This document shows, piece by piece, positions 8,501 through 14,008 of a stretch of DNA of 14,008 nt. Origin of the DNA: Bacillota bacterium (GTDB lineage: Bacteria; Bacillota; Dethiobacteria; DTU022; JAAZDR01); the NCBI GenBank assembly GCA_012512705.1, contig JAAZDR010000072.1, positions 1 through 14,008 of the forward strand, given 5' to 3'. Under the pieces are notes generated by a model. That model was given only the letters and a program-made list of their open reading frames with translations. It had not been told where the DNA came from and made no database searches. Numbering within the stretch: the stretch's first letter is position 1; each line of letters opens with the position of its first letter. Both the position numbers and the translations under genes were made by a program.

Positions 8501-8949
8501 ACGTCAAGAACGATTTCCAGCAGATCCCTGCTGTCCAGACCTAGAATCGGACGCCCGTCTGAGTGTAGATTGCCAATGGCCTCGAGCCTACCAGCTATTA
8601 AATCGGCATCCTCAAGACTGGGTAAAACTATAAGATTATGTACTTTTCGCAGCTTACCATTCTTTTTATAGATGGAACTGATCTCGCCAGAGACGATAAA
8701 ATGCGGCCTAAAAGCTGCCCCACTGATCTTATCGTCAATCTGATACTCATCTTTAAGTTTATAAAGGCCTTCTCTTGAGGGGATAAGCTTCTCCTTTAAT
8801 TCCCTTCGCCATGCGGGATGAGTAAAATCTCCCGCACCAAGAACACTGATACCTTTTCGCCGGGCCCAAAGGTCTAAAACCTCCGGGGCACAATCACGGC
8901 TTGTCGCTCTTGAATATTTTGAATGAATATGTAGATCAGCTATAAACAT
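5599..8949 (-). CDS. EndoQ-type PHP endonuclease fused to a UvrD/PcrA-type superfamily 1 DNA helicase
   Basis: A predicted DNA-repair enzyme. Residues 1-250 form a PHP metallo-nuclease domain: DLHIHSKYS (Asp5, His7, His9), GAGDFTHP (Asp41, His44), Glu89, His104, His160 and SDAHS (Asp219, His221). A four-cysteine zinc knuckle follows (Cys275, Cys278, Cys291, Cys294), then a helical region with VAGPCVAEAIRRLRCG. This layout matches endonuclease Q, which nicks DNA at uracil, hypoxanthine or abasic sites. After a linker (about 415-465), residues 468-1075 carry all SF1A motifs: Q motif GLNNKQWEAV, Walker A ADPGTGKT (488-495), Walker B VDEFQD (666-671), GDPHQSIYGFRG (694-705), QNYRS, TIHGSKGLEF (1018-1027) and YVGMTRARDE (1059-1068). 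Stand-alone EndoQ is about 400 aa and UvrD about 720, so both are full length. ATG at 8949 is chosen because relatives begin at this residue and an extended -10 element lies inside the alternative TTG-start extension (9015). AAAGGA (8962-8967) is the likely ribosome site. Confidence 0.9.
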   Translation of the reverse strand: MFIADLHIHSKYSRATSRDCAPEVLDLWARRKGISVLGAGDFTHPAWRRELKEKLIPSREGLYKLKDEYQIDDKISGAAFRPHFIVSGEISSIYKKNGKLRKVHNLIVLPSLEDADLIAGRLEAIGNLHSDGRPILGLDSRDLLEIVLDVCPRAIFIPAHIWTPHFSLYGAYSGFDRIEECFEDLTEHIFALETGLSSDPPMNWRLSALDKYALVSNSDAHSPAKLGREANIFDTVLSYEGILDALRNCGSKKFKGTIEFFPEEGKYHFDGHRKCKICWKPAQTIAAKGICPVCGGRITVGVLHRVEELADREEGFVPASARPFESLVPLMEVIAAALGYTTASKKAQDTYLELIRELGPDFYVLREAALSDIRLVAGPCVAEAIRRLRCGKVEILPGFDGEYGKIKIIDKSEIDKISGQLSFFKEGQRKQKRKQDSVPASRQPLMESFFPGQRNEKVGNISVDNPYGLNNKQWEAVSSTSRAISVIADPGTGKTKTLVSRIAYLVEKGGIDPAHITSVTFTNKAAEEMRLRLEAHFRDKQIVDKMTIGTFHSICLQILSALEGRDNIHLIDEYNALSIIAEIIEDMDLEISAREAKRKISLFKNGVSFGGEVPALIARYEEQLKRFGVMDFDDLLLVVLRQFEERKIEGSSMSKQLESAFKHLLVDEFQDLNAVQYRLLREWGRKSDSIFIIGDPHQSIYGFRGSDFRFFERFKKDFPGMQNIRLTQNYRSTTEIIGSASSVISKVEAVGTNGRLAGSLEAVRGNGMRVRLVEVRGRFSEALFVTKEIGRMVGGIDMLAAHKPVLPVPERKGLERRKLQGFSDIAVLYRTNRQAEILERCLSEEGIPYVVVGRDEFLAEEPVRKTIAFFHFLLNPSNIPSLLICLRAEHLYSTELREKILDHYSASEKGLPALAKIIEEISPLLGQLPDKADKSRKLIELWGKYEGRINKEKPVEIIEAWIKDNNLSEERSMEMLLNTSVTYDDLPSFIHSLVLGRESDIFRSGSKIYTPDAVSLMTIHGSKGLEFSRVFICGVNDGAIPLRNSSSDCDLDEERRLFYVGMTRARDELILINSSDAPPSPFIADIPAEQLTRESAFIPKKEFQQYKQTSLFDYLR

Positions 8950-8995
8950 ATACTCATCAATTCCTTTGTTGATTCCTAAATAATCTTTGTCATTA

Positions 8996-9004
8996 ATTAT
9001 ACCA
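8996..9004 (-). promoter_or_regulatory. Extended -10 promoter candidate for the EndoQ-helicase gene
   Basis: On the minus strand TGGTATAAT fits the extended -10 pattern TGnTATAAT, about 47 nt before the ATG at 8949. No good -35 lies 16-18 nt upstream, as is common for extended -10 promoters. A second TATAAT is at 9027-9032 and could be an alternative. Confidence 0.45.
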
Positions 9005-9083
9005 TAGATAGCCAAACGATGATCCCATTATAATCCAGCAAACTGCAGCTATTGAAAAAATGAGGGTAGAAATCAAGTGATTA

Positions 9084-9111
9084 TAAAAATGGCCCTGATT
9101 ATCAGGGCCAT
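9084..9111 (-). terminator. Rho-independent terminator closing the V-ATPase operon
   Basis: A perfect 10-bp stem ATGGCCCTGA / TCAGGGCCAT (9089-9098 with 9102-9111) has a 3-nt loop and on the minus strand runs straight into TTTTTATAAT. It lies 22 nt after the atpK stop, so the operon ends with K. On the + strand the following tail is only moderately T-rich. Confidence 0.93.
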
Positions 9112-9133
9112 CTCCTTTGTTTTTAATATTTTT

Positions 9134-9583
9134 TTAGGCGGTAATAGCGCCGATAACGTTCATCAAAAAGACCATCGCCAACAAAGCTACGGATTCGATA
9201 ATCCCCAGCACTAAAACGTAGTTGGCAAATCCTTTACCAGTCTCACCAAAAGCGTCGCAAGCACCAGCAGCGGCCTTACCCTGTAGGTAAGCAGAAGCTC
9301 CAATAGCCATCCCTCCAAAGAGGCCGATGCCCAAGAGCGCTCCGCCATCTAACATGTTCAAAGCACCGACAAGAGAGTTCATTAAAATTAAACCATAAAA
9401 AGTCTGCGACAGCGGAAAACCGGTAAAAGCAACTAGCAAAAAAGAAGCCTGTCGGTTTTGCAAATAAGCACGCTTCCAAGCCCCTACAGCCGCTTGTGCC
9501 GCAACACCTGTACCTAAAGCAGAACCAAAAGCAGAAATAGCAAACGCAGCGCCGATACCAATAAGTCCAAAATTAAAAGTCAT
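9134..9583 (-). CDS. atpK: V-type ATPase subunit K (rotor ring proteolipid)
   Basis: Membrane rotor-ring subunit that carries ions through the Vo sector. The 149 residues form two fused hairpins (four membrane helices). The first is glycine-rich (GIGAAFAISAFGSALGTG). Helix 2 has PLSQTFYG, helix 3 has GIGLFGGMAIGASAYLQGK, and helix 4 has the ion-binding glutamate Glu130 in LGIIESVALL. As is usual for V-type K subunits, only one of the two hairpins has a carboxylate. Aligned by eye to Enterococcus hirae NtpK, Ser59, Gln60, Gln101 and Glu130 match the Na+ ligand positions Thr64, Gln65, Gln110 and Glu139. The ATG has an AAGGAG site 9 nt upstream. It is the last gene of the operon, 92 nt after atpI, with a long leader that may raise its expression to the many copies needed for the ring. 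Confidence 0.95.
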   Translation of the reverse strand: MTFNFGLIGIGAAFAISAFGSALGTGVAAQAAVGAWKRAYLQNRQASFLLVAFTGFPLSQTFYGLILMNSLVGALNMLDGGALLGIGLFGGMAIGASAYLQGKAAAGACDAFGETGKGFANYVLVLGIIESVALLAMVFLMNVIGAITA

Positions 9584-9675
9584 ACTTTTTTGCTCCTTAT
9601 CTTTTATTTTTTGTAATTTATATATGATGGTTTAAAATGATTTACCCCGTCAGTAGCGGGAACCGTGAAACCTAA
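9584..9675 (-). promoter_or_regulatory. AU-rich leader of atpK with small hairpin and strong ribosome site
   Basis: All other gaps in this operon are 3-26 nt, but this one is 92 nt. On the minus strand it holds a small hairpin CCCG-CTACTGA-CGGG (9646-9660), then an A/T-rich stretch, then AAGGAG (9593-9598) placed 9 nt before the atpK ATG. The layout resembles the translation enhancers in front of F-ATPase c-subunit genes. That function is inferred, not shown. Confidence 0.5.
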
Positions 9676-11562
9676 TTATGTCGCCGTTTTCACGTCAGTT
9701 TTTCGTTTTTTAAACGGTCTAAACTCCCGACCAGACCACTCCATCCCGAGACGACCGGAGAACTCCAGCATATTCAGGCGAATCCCATGCACTAATACGC
9801 CCAGTATACAAAGAACAAAGTTTAAAGCATGGCCAAAAACTAAGATCAAAACTCCTATGATAAACGTATTACCCTCTAACAAACCGCTGGCCATATTGTT
9901 AAAACTGCTGGCAATTTCTGCCCCGGCCAACCCCACGGCGAAAAGCCGGATATAAGAGATTAGATCACCAAAAGCGCTGACCGTATCCAGGGCAGTCGGT
10001 AACAGATCTCCTAGACCCGCTAAAATTCCCTTCGCAAAGTTGCCTTGCTGTGAACCAAACAGAACAACAAGCCCCAACCCCCCCAGAATTAAAATTAAAC
10101 TCACACGCCCAATCAGCCCCCCGGCACCTAATGCCTGGTCAAGGTCGAAATACATCACCATATTTAACACCAGGTAAAACAAGCCAAAATTTATACCAAT
10201 CCAGGCAAACTGCGCCACTGCTTTAAGGGAGCGGTTAGCAAGTTCCTGTAAAAAGTTCCAAACCTGGGCAATGGTCAGATGAATCAAAGCGATCACGAAA
10301 CAGAGCAGTTTAATTACGTCCTGACCTGTTAGGACTGTATAGAGCTCTCCAGAAGGGTTATAAACGCTAAAACCTTCTATAAATGGAGGATAGACCAATT
10401 TTTCCAGAAAAGTACCTTTAATTAATTCGGGGCTACCAAACCATGAGCCATTCAACGTTCCCCAAACCACGGTAGCAAGCCCTAAACATGTAAAAAGAGC
10501 AGCTACCAGCGGGTGCCTTCTTTTATTAAACTTACTGAACAACACTACACCTAGGCCGCCTAGGAAAAAAATCGCGCCATAGGCAGCATCATTGATAATC
10601 ATTGCAAAAAATAAAATAAAAAAGGAAAGAAAAAACAAACTAATATCCAACTCCCGGTAACCAGGCACCGTACCCAAAAAATTAAAAACTGGTTTAATGA
10701 TCTCTAACCACCGAGGGTTGCGGATGAGGGTTGGCACGTGGTCGTCCTCTGCTGGATCAGTTATAGCAATGCCGATTGCCTGGCGGGCAGCCCATGTTTT
10801 AACCAGTTCGACCTGGTCTACAGGAATATAACCGACAATTGCGGCCAAATTCCCTTCTTCAACAACATTGGCCCTGGCAACTTCGTATTCTAACTCTGCG
10901 TTCAGATAATCCATATACTGTTTTAGGAGTGGGCGGGCAGCGTGGTAGCGGGAAGCTTCAGCCTTAATCCCTTTGATCTGCATCATTAACTGCTTTCTTT
11001 CCGCAATTAAAGTGCTTAAGCTCTTCGCTGGAAGGGTAAATTCCTCAAAATTTTCCAATGAAAACGGTTCCCTAGCAATAACGGCGAAGGTGACGCTCAC
11101 CTTTCCCTTCTGCAGAATTACGATATCGCCCTTTAAATCTGAAACCTGCTCTAACTGTTCCTGTGGAGCAGTATAAACCTTTACACAGTAACCTTTAGAC
11201 GCTAACAGGTTAAAATCTTCTGGGTCAAAGTCGCCCCATTTTTCCAAGTCGGAAATTTCCTTTGCCAGAGAAATAGCCTTATCCTCAGCCTCCTGTAAAG
11301 CTTCACATAGCTCCAATACCTTTTCCGTAACCTCACGGGGGTCAGAAAATAATGGTGAGGCTTCTTCTCTAGATTTAAAATCCGCTAGGAAGTGATAGGC
11401 AGCTGCCACCCTGCTACGCTCAGCAGTTACCGCTTCAACAGCCGGTGATGAAAACTGAAAATCTTCAAGATGGAGCACACCGAGCTCTCTTAAGGAATTG
11501 AGGGTTGCTTCCTTATCTTTGGCCTGGATGACCATGAATGTTTTCTTCATCTTTACAATCAT
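9676..11562 (-). CDS. atpI: V-type ATPase subunit I (membrane stator, a-subunit homologue)
   Basis: The stator subunit forms the ion half-channels against the K ring and anchors the peripheral stalk. The 628 residues are in the normal range. Residues 1-300 are the cytoplasmic arm with coiled-coil stretches (about 75-110 and 185-235), opening with VKMKKTFMVIQAKDKEAT. The membrane half begins with LDISLFFLSFFILFFAMIIN and has seven or eight helices, including a GDAAYG-like NDAAYGAIFF. The key channel arginine is expected at Arg539 in SYIRLFAVGLAGAEIA, equivalent to the essential arginine of yeast Vph1. The near-terminal HGIRLNMLEFSGR is also typical. The start at 11562 lies 3 nt after the atpD stop, and the AGGGGGA ribosome site sits inside the end of atpD, so translation is probably coupled. 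MKKTFMV, four codons later, is a possible alternative start. Confidence 0.95.
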   Translation of the reverse strand: MIVKMKKTFMVIQAKDKEATLNSLRELGVLHLEDFQFSSPAVEAVTAERSRVAAAYHFLADFKSREEASPLFSDPREVTEKVLELCEALQEAEDKAISLAKEISDLEKWGDFDPEDFNLLASKGYCVKVYTAPQEQLEQVSDLKGDIVILQKGKVSVTFAVIAREPFSLENFEEFTLPAKSLSTLIAERKQLMMQIKGIKAEASRYHAARPLLKQYMDYLNAELEYEVARANVVEEGNLAAIVGYIPVDQVELVKTWAARQAIGIAITDPAEDDHVPTLIRNPRWLEIIKPVFNFLGTVPGYRELDISLFFLSFFILFFAMIINDAAYGAIFFLGGLGVVLFSKFNKRRHPLVAALFTCLGLATVVWGTLNGSWFGSPELIKGTFLEKLVYPPFIEGFSVYNPSGELYTVLTGQDVIKLLCFVIALIHLTIAQVWNFLQELANRSLKAVAQFAWIGINFGLFYLVLNMVMYFDLDQALGAGGLIGRVSLILILGGLGLVVLFGSQQGNFAKGILAGLGDLLPTALDTVSAFGDLISYIRLFAVGLAGAEIASSFNNMASGLLEGNTFIIGVLILVFGHALNFVLCILGVLVHGIRLNMLEFSGRLGMEWSGREFRPFKKRKTDVKTAT

Positions 11563-11565
11563 TGC

Positions 11566-12165
11566 TTATGCTGTCCCCCTGACCAATTTTCTTTTCGACA
11601 TTTTACCCCGCACAACAGCAGCTGTCTGCTGGTCGCCAAGGTAAATGTTAATAACGCGAATGTTTTCCTTTGTCTCGGGGATTTTCACTTTTTCAAAAAG
11701 ATTAACCCGCTGTGTGGTGGTACTTAGTTCAGTAGCCAGCAACACAACCTGTTCTTCCAAGATGGATAATTCAATATCAAGGGCTAATATTTCCTGAAGT
11801 TTCTGTATGCCGGCATCTACCCAAAGAGGATAGACCATAACATCGTAAGGGATCTTCTCATAAACAACCCCCTGGAAAACAGGGATATCTACCCCGGCAA
11901 TGTTCTGCGAACTCTTCTTAAATTCTTGGATCTTTACAAGCTCCGCAAGTTCAATACCCTCTCCAAAGACATCAACCCACGCCATCAACGCTTCGCGTAC
12001 CTGCTGCAGTTCCTGGCGCTTTTTTTGAATCATTATTTCTACTTGACGGATCTCCATCTGCAGCAACTGTTTTTTCAAAAGCAATGTTGGCAGATAGCGT
12101 AAATATCGCTTTAATTGATCTTTTTGTTTTTTTAGTTCGTTTTTGGTAAACTTGATTTTGCTCAT
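11566..12165 (-). CDS. atpD: V-type ATPase subunit D (central rotor axle)
   Basis: Central-shaft subunit of the V1 rotor, the counterpart of F-type gamma. It passes torque between the A3B3 head and the K ring. The 199 residues open with KIKFTKNELKKQKDQLKRY, the family's start, and form two long helices (about 5-65 and 125-170) that pair as a coiled coil, with a short middle region (IPVFQGVVYEKIPYD). The C-terminal helix contains TTTQRVNLFEKVKIPE, the recognisable RVNALE-like signature. The ATG lies 4 nt after the atpB stop, and the ribosome site AAGGGA overlaps the last codons of atpB. Confidence 0.94.
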   Translation of the reverse strand: MSKIKFTKNELKKQKDQLKRYLRYLPTLLLKKQLLQMEIRQVEIMIQKKRQELQQVREALMAWVDVFGEGIELAELVKIQEFKKSSQNIAGVDIPVFQGVVYEKIPYDVMVYPLWVDAGIQKLQEILALDIELSILEEQVVLLATELSTTTQRVNLFEKVKIPETKENIRVINIYLGDQQTAAVVRGKMSKRKLVRGTA

Positions 12166-12169
12166 AAAC

Positions 12170-13468
12170 TCATCCCTTGTTCGGCCAGTATTGGTTAATT
12201 AATTCACTCCGCAAGCCAGTCTCTTCGGGTTCAAATATACTGGCTAAAATCTCCCAACCTTTATCTAAAGCAGCTTCCAACGAAATATTAACAGATAGAT
12301 CCATCATCTCCCGTTCAAAAACCTCGCCATAAGCTAAAAGCTTCTCGTCCCAATCTGACATCTTAAAACCCATAGATTTCTTCTCCAGAGATTCTTTATA
12401 AGCGGCATACAGCCTAATCATCCCGTCCATCAACGCACGATGGTCAGGCCGTGTATCAGCATTAACTAATTGCTTTAATCGTGACAAGGAACCAAAAGGT
12501 TCAATTTTGCCGTTGCGCAGGTAAAATTGACCTTCCGTAATATAACCAGTGTTGTCAGGAACTGGGTGGGTTACATCATCTCCCGGCATAGTTGTTACCC
12601 CAAGGATCGTAATCGACCCCGAGCCTTCAAAATCAACTGCCTTCTCATAACGGGAAGCCAATTGTGAATACAGATCCCCCGGATAACCGCGGTTGGATGG
12701 AACCTGCTCCATAGTAATAGCGATTTCTTTCAGTGCATCAGCAAAGTTAGTCATATCCGTTAACAGGGTCAATACACGCTTGCCACGAGTGGCAAAACCT
12801 TCCGCTACGGCCAGAGCGATATCCGGAACTAACAAGGATTCAACGACCGGGTCAGAAGCGGTATGCACAAAAAAGACGGTTCGTGACAGTACCCCGCCCT
12901 CTTCAAGGGACTGCTTAAAGAAAAGATATTCATCATACTTTAGCCCCATGCCGCCAAGAATAATTATGTCAACTTCAGCCTGTAATGCGATCCTTGCCAG
13001 TAACTCATTGTATGGCTCACCAGAAATAGAAAATATAGGCAGCTTCTGGGATTCGACCAGTGTATTAAAGAGATCAATCATCGGAATCCCGGTGCGAACC
13101 ATGTTGCGTGGAATAATGCGCTTCGAAGGGTTAACAGATGGGCCGCTGATTTCAATCAAATTATCGGATAGATCTGGCACACCATCACGTCGACGGCCGG
13201 AGCCGTCAAAGATCCGTCCCAGAAGGTTATCTGAAAACGACACCTTCATCGGATCACCTAAAAATCTTACCTCATCGCCTGTAGATACCCCCCGGCCACC
13301 ATTAAAGACCTGCAACGACACCTTATCATAATACAGTTGAATAACCTCCGCCAAAGAGGGGCCAAACCTAGTCTCCACCACAGCTAGCTCTTTATAGCGC
13401 ACACCTGTGGCAGTGACAGTTATCACATTTCCAGAAATTGAGTCAATTTTACTGTATACTTTTCGCAA
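12170..13468 (-). CDS. atpB: V-type ATPase subunit B (non-catalytic, short bacterial form)
   Basis: Regulatory nucleotide-site subunit of the A3B3 head. It opens with a beta-barrel domain, followed by the nucleotide-fold domain with a degenerate P-loop [15 protein letters not shown] (147-161), which lacks the GKT needed for catalysis. [16 protein letters not shown] (235-250) and [20 protein letters not shown] (294-313) are strong B-subunit signatures. Arg330 in GSLSRLK is the expected arginine finger offered to the catalytic A site. At 432 residues it is shorter than the ~460 of archaeal and Enterococcus B. With [17 protein letters not shown] near the C-terminus it matches the chlamydia/spirochaete form. 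The start is TTG at 13468, supported by AAGGAG 9 nt upstream and the family N-terminus MRKVYSKI. It lies 26 nt after the atpA stop. Confidence 0.95.
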   Translation of the reverse strand: MRKVYSKIDSISGNVITVTATGVRYKELAVVETRFGPSLAEVIQLYYDKVSLQVFNGGRGVSTGDEVRFLGDPMKVSFSDNLLGRIFDGSGRRRDGVPDLSDNLIEISGPSVNPSKRIIPRNMVRTGIPMIDLFNTLVESQKLPIFSISGEPYNELLARIALQAEVDIIILGGMGLKYDEYLFFKQSLEEGGVLSRTVFFVHTASDPVVESLLVPDIALAVAEGFATRGKRVLTLLTDMTNFADALKEIAITMEQVPSNRGYPGDLYSQLASRYEKAVDFEGSGSITILGVTTMPGDDVTHPVPDNTGYITEGQFYLRNGKIEPFGSLSRLKQLVNADTRPDHRALMDGMIRLYAAYKESLEKKSMGFKMSDWDEKLLAYGEVFEREMMDLSVNISLEAALDKGWEILASIFEPEETGLRSELINQYWPNKG

Positions 13469-13477
13469 CTTAACTCA

Positions 13478-13483
13478 CTCCTT
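13478..13483 (-). promoter_or_regulatory. Ribosome binding site supporting the TTG start of atpB
   Basis: AAGGAG lies 9 nt before TTG at 13468. No ATG or GTG in frame fits both the family N-terminus and this spacing, so the rare TTG start is accepted. Confidence 0.75.
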
Positions 13484-13494
13484 GAGTTTTAGCC

Positions 13495-14007
13495 CTAAAG
13501 CCGGGCTGCGGCGGGTTCGACACCCGCTTTTTTCTCAGCAATCATTTGATAGATCCTTTGCTCTAACTGCTTAAATTCATCACTCATCCATTCCGCTCCG
13601 TTGTAATCAAGAAAAGCCTGACGTAGCCAGTTAAACCAGCTGCGGGCATCTTCTTTGTTTGCTAAATCTAGCTTGCTGGTCAGAACCTCAAAAATAATAT
13701 TGTACGTATGGTGTTGACGTTCCGGACTTACAGCCTGGTCAACAGGATCAAAAGAGTTTTGCTGTAAATAAACCGCATCTAGGAACTCTGACTTAAGGTA
13801 AATTATATAGTCTTCCAGCGAGGTTCCTTCCTCGCCAACAACCTTCATCATCTGACCTACTTCATTCCCTTTAAAGAGAATCGAGCGCCCATATTCAGTT
13901 TTTTCCTCGTCAATAATCCCTTTATATTTGGACCACGACTCTAATGGATGAATCGCCGGATATTTACGGGCGTCAGAACGCTCACGTGAAAGGCCATGAA
14001 AAGCACC
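13495..14007 (-). CDS. atpA: V-type ATPase catalytic subunit A, C-terminal part (5' end outside window)
   Basis: The last 170 residues of the ATP-hydrolysing head subunit. The visible frame starts with GAFHGLSRERSDARKYPA, a conserved A-subunit stretch just after the nucleotide-binding core, and continues with HPLESWSKYKG and the C-terminal helical domain (VVGEEGTSLEDYIIYLKSEF, DAVYLQQNSFDPVDQAVSPE). The Walker motifs lie outside the window. The internal ATG at 13851 is not the start, because the same frame runs unbroken to the window edge. This is the first visible gene of the A-B-D-I-K operon. Subunit E and any other stalk genes are expected upstream, off the right-hand edge. Confidence 0.95.
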   Translation of the reverse strand, partial: GAFHGLSRERSDARKYPAIHPLESWSKYKGIIDEEKTEYGRSILFKGNEVGQMMKVVGEEGTSLEDYIIYLKSEFLDAVYLQQNSFDPVDQAVSPERQHHTYNIIFEVLTSKLDLANKEDARSWFNWLRQAFLDYNGAEWMSDEFKQLEQRIYQMIAEKKAGVEPAAARL

Positions 14008-14008
14008 G

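Noticed and set aside
12693..13331. Long open frame of 212 codons on the + strand
   Set aside because: It lies entirely antisense to atpB, has no recognisable domain and is explained by the codon bias of the real gene.

Overview
The window reads as a chromosomal segment of a low-to-moderate GC, anaerobe-like bacterium, most likely a Clostridia-type Firmicute. The evidence for this is strong AAGGAG/GGAGG ribosome sites, GTG and TTG starts, a lipid-anchored GH3 hexosaminidase of the YbbD/NagZ kind and a bacterial-type V-ATPase. Species-level identity cannot be read from the sequence.

Layout, left to right: (1) the C-terminal part of a small heat-shock protein on the + strand (1-386), ending at a hairpin terminator shared with the convergent gene; (2) an RlmA-family 23S rRNA guanine-N1 methyltransferase (446-1345, -); (3) a secreted lipoprotein beta-N-acetylhexosaminidase (1464-2663, -); (4) a block of damaged genes (2715-5489). 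This block holds a DHHW polysaccharide-acetylation protein in several frames (-), the last ~75 residues of a sensor histidine kinase (+), a frameshifted lipoprotein (+), and a cysteine synthase with one in-frame TAG (-). The genes on either side of this block are intact. (5) A 1116-residue protein (5599-8949, -) that fuses an EndoQ-type PHP nuclease with a zinc knuckle to a complete UvrD/PcrA-type superfamily 1 helicase. (6) The 3' end of a V-type ATPase operon (9134-14007, -) in the order A-B-D-I-K, closed by a strong hairpin terminator at 9084-9111.

The V-ATPase genes form one transcription unit: catalytic A (partial), regulatory B, axle D, membrane stator I and rotor ring K. Gaps are 3-26 nt except for a 92-nt AU-rich leader before K. 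The order and the short B subunit (432 aa) resemble the spirochaete/chlamydia form of the enzyme. The K subunit keeps the polar ligands known from Na+-translocating rings, which suggests sodium coupling.

The main candidate for something little described is the EndoQ-UvrD fusion. One polypeptide could nick DNA at a deaminated base and unwind from the nick. It also carries three short motifs that resemble sliding-clamp binding peptides, which would tie the activity to the replication or repair clamp.
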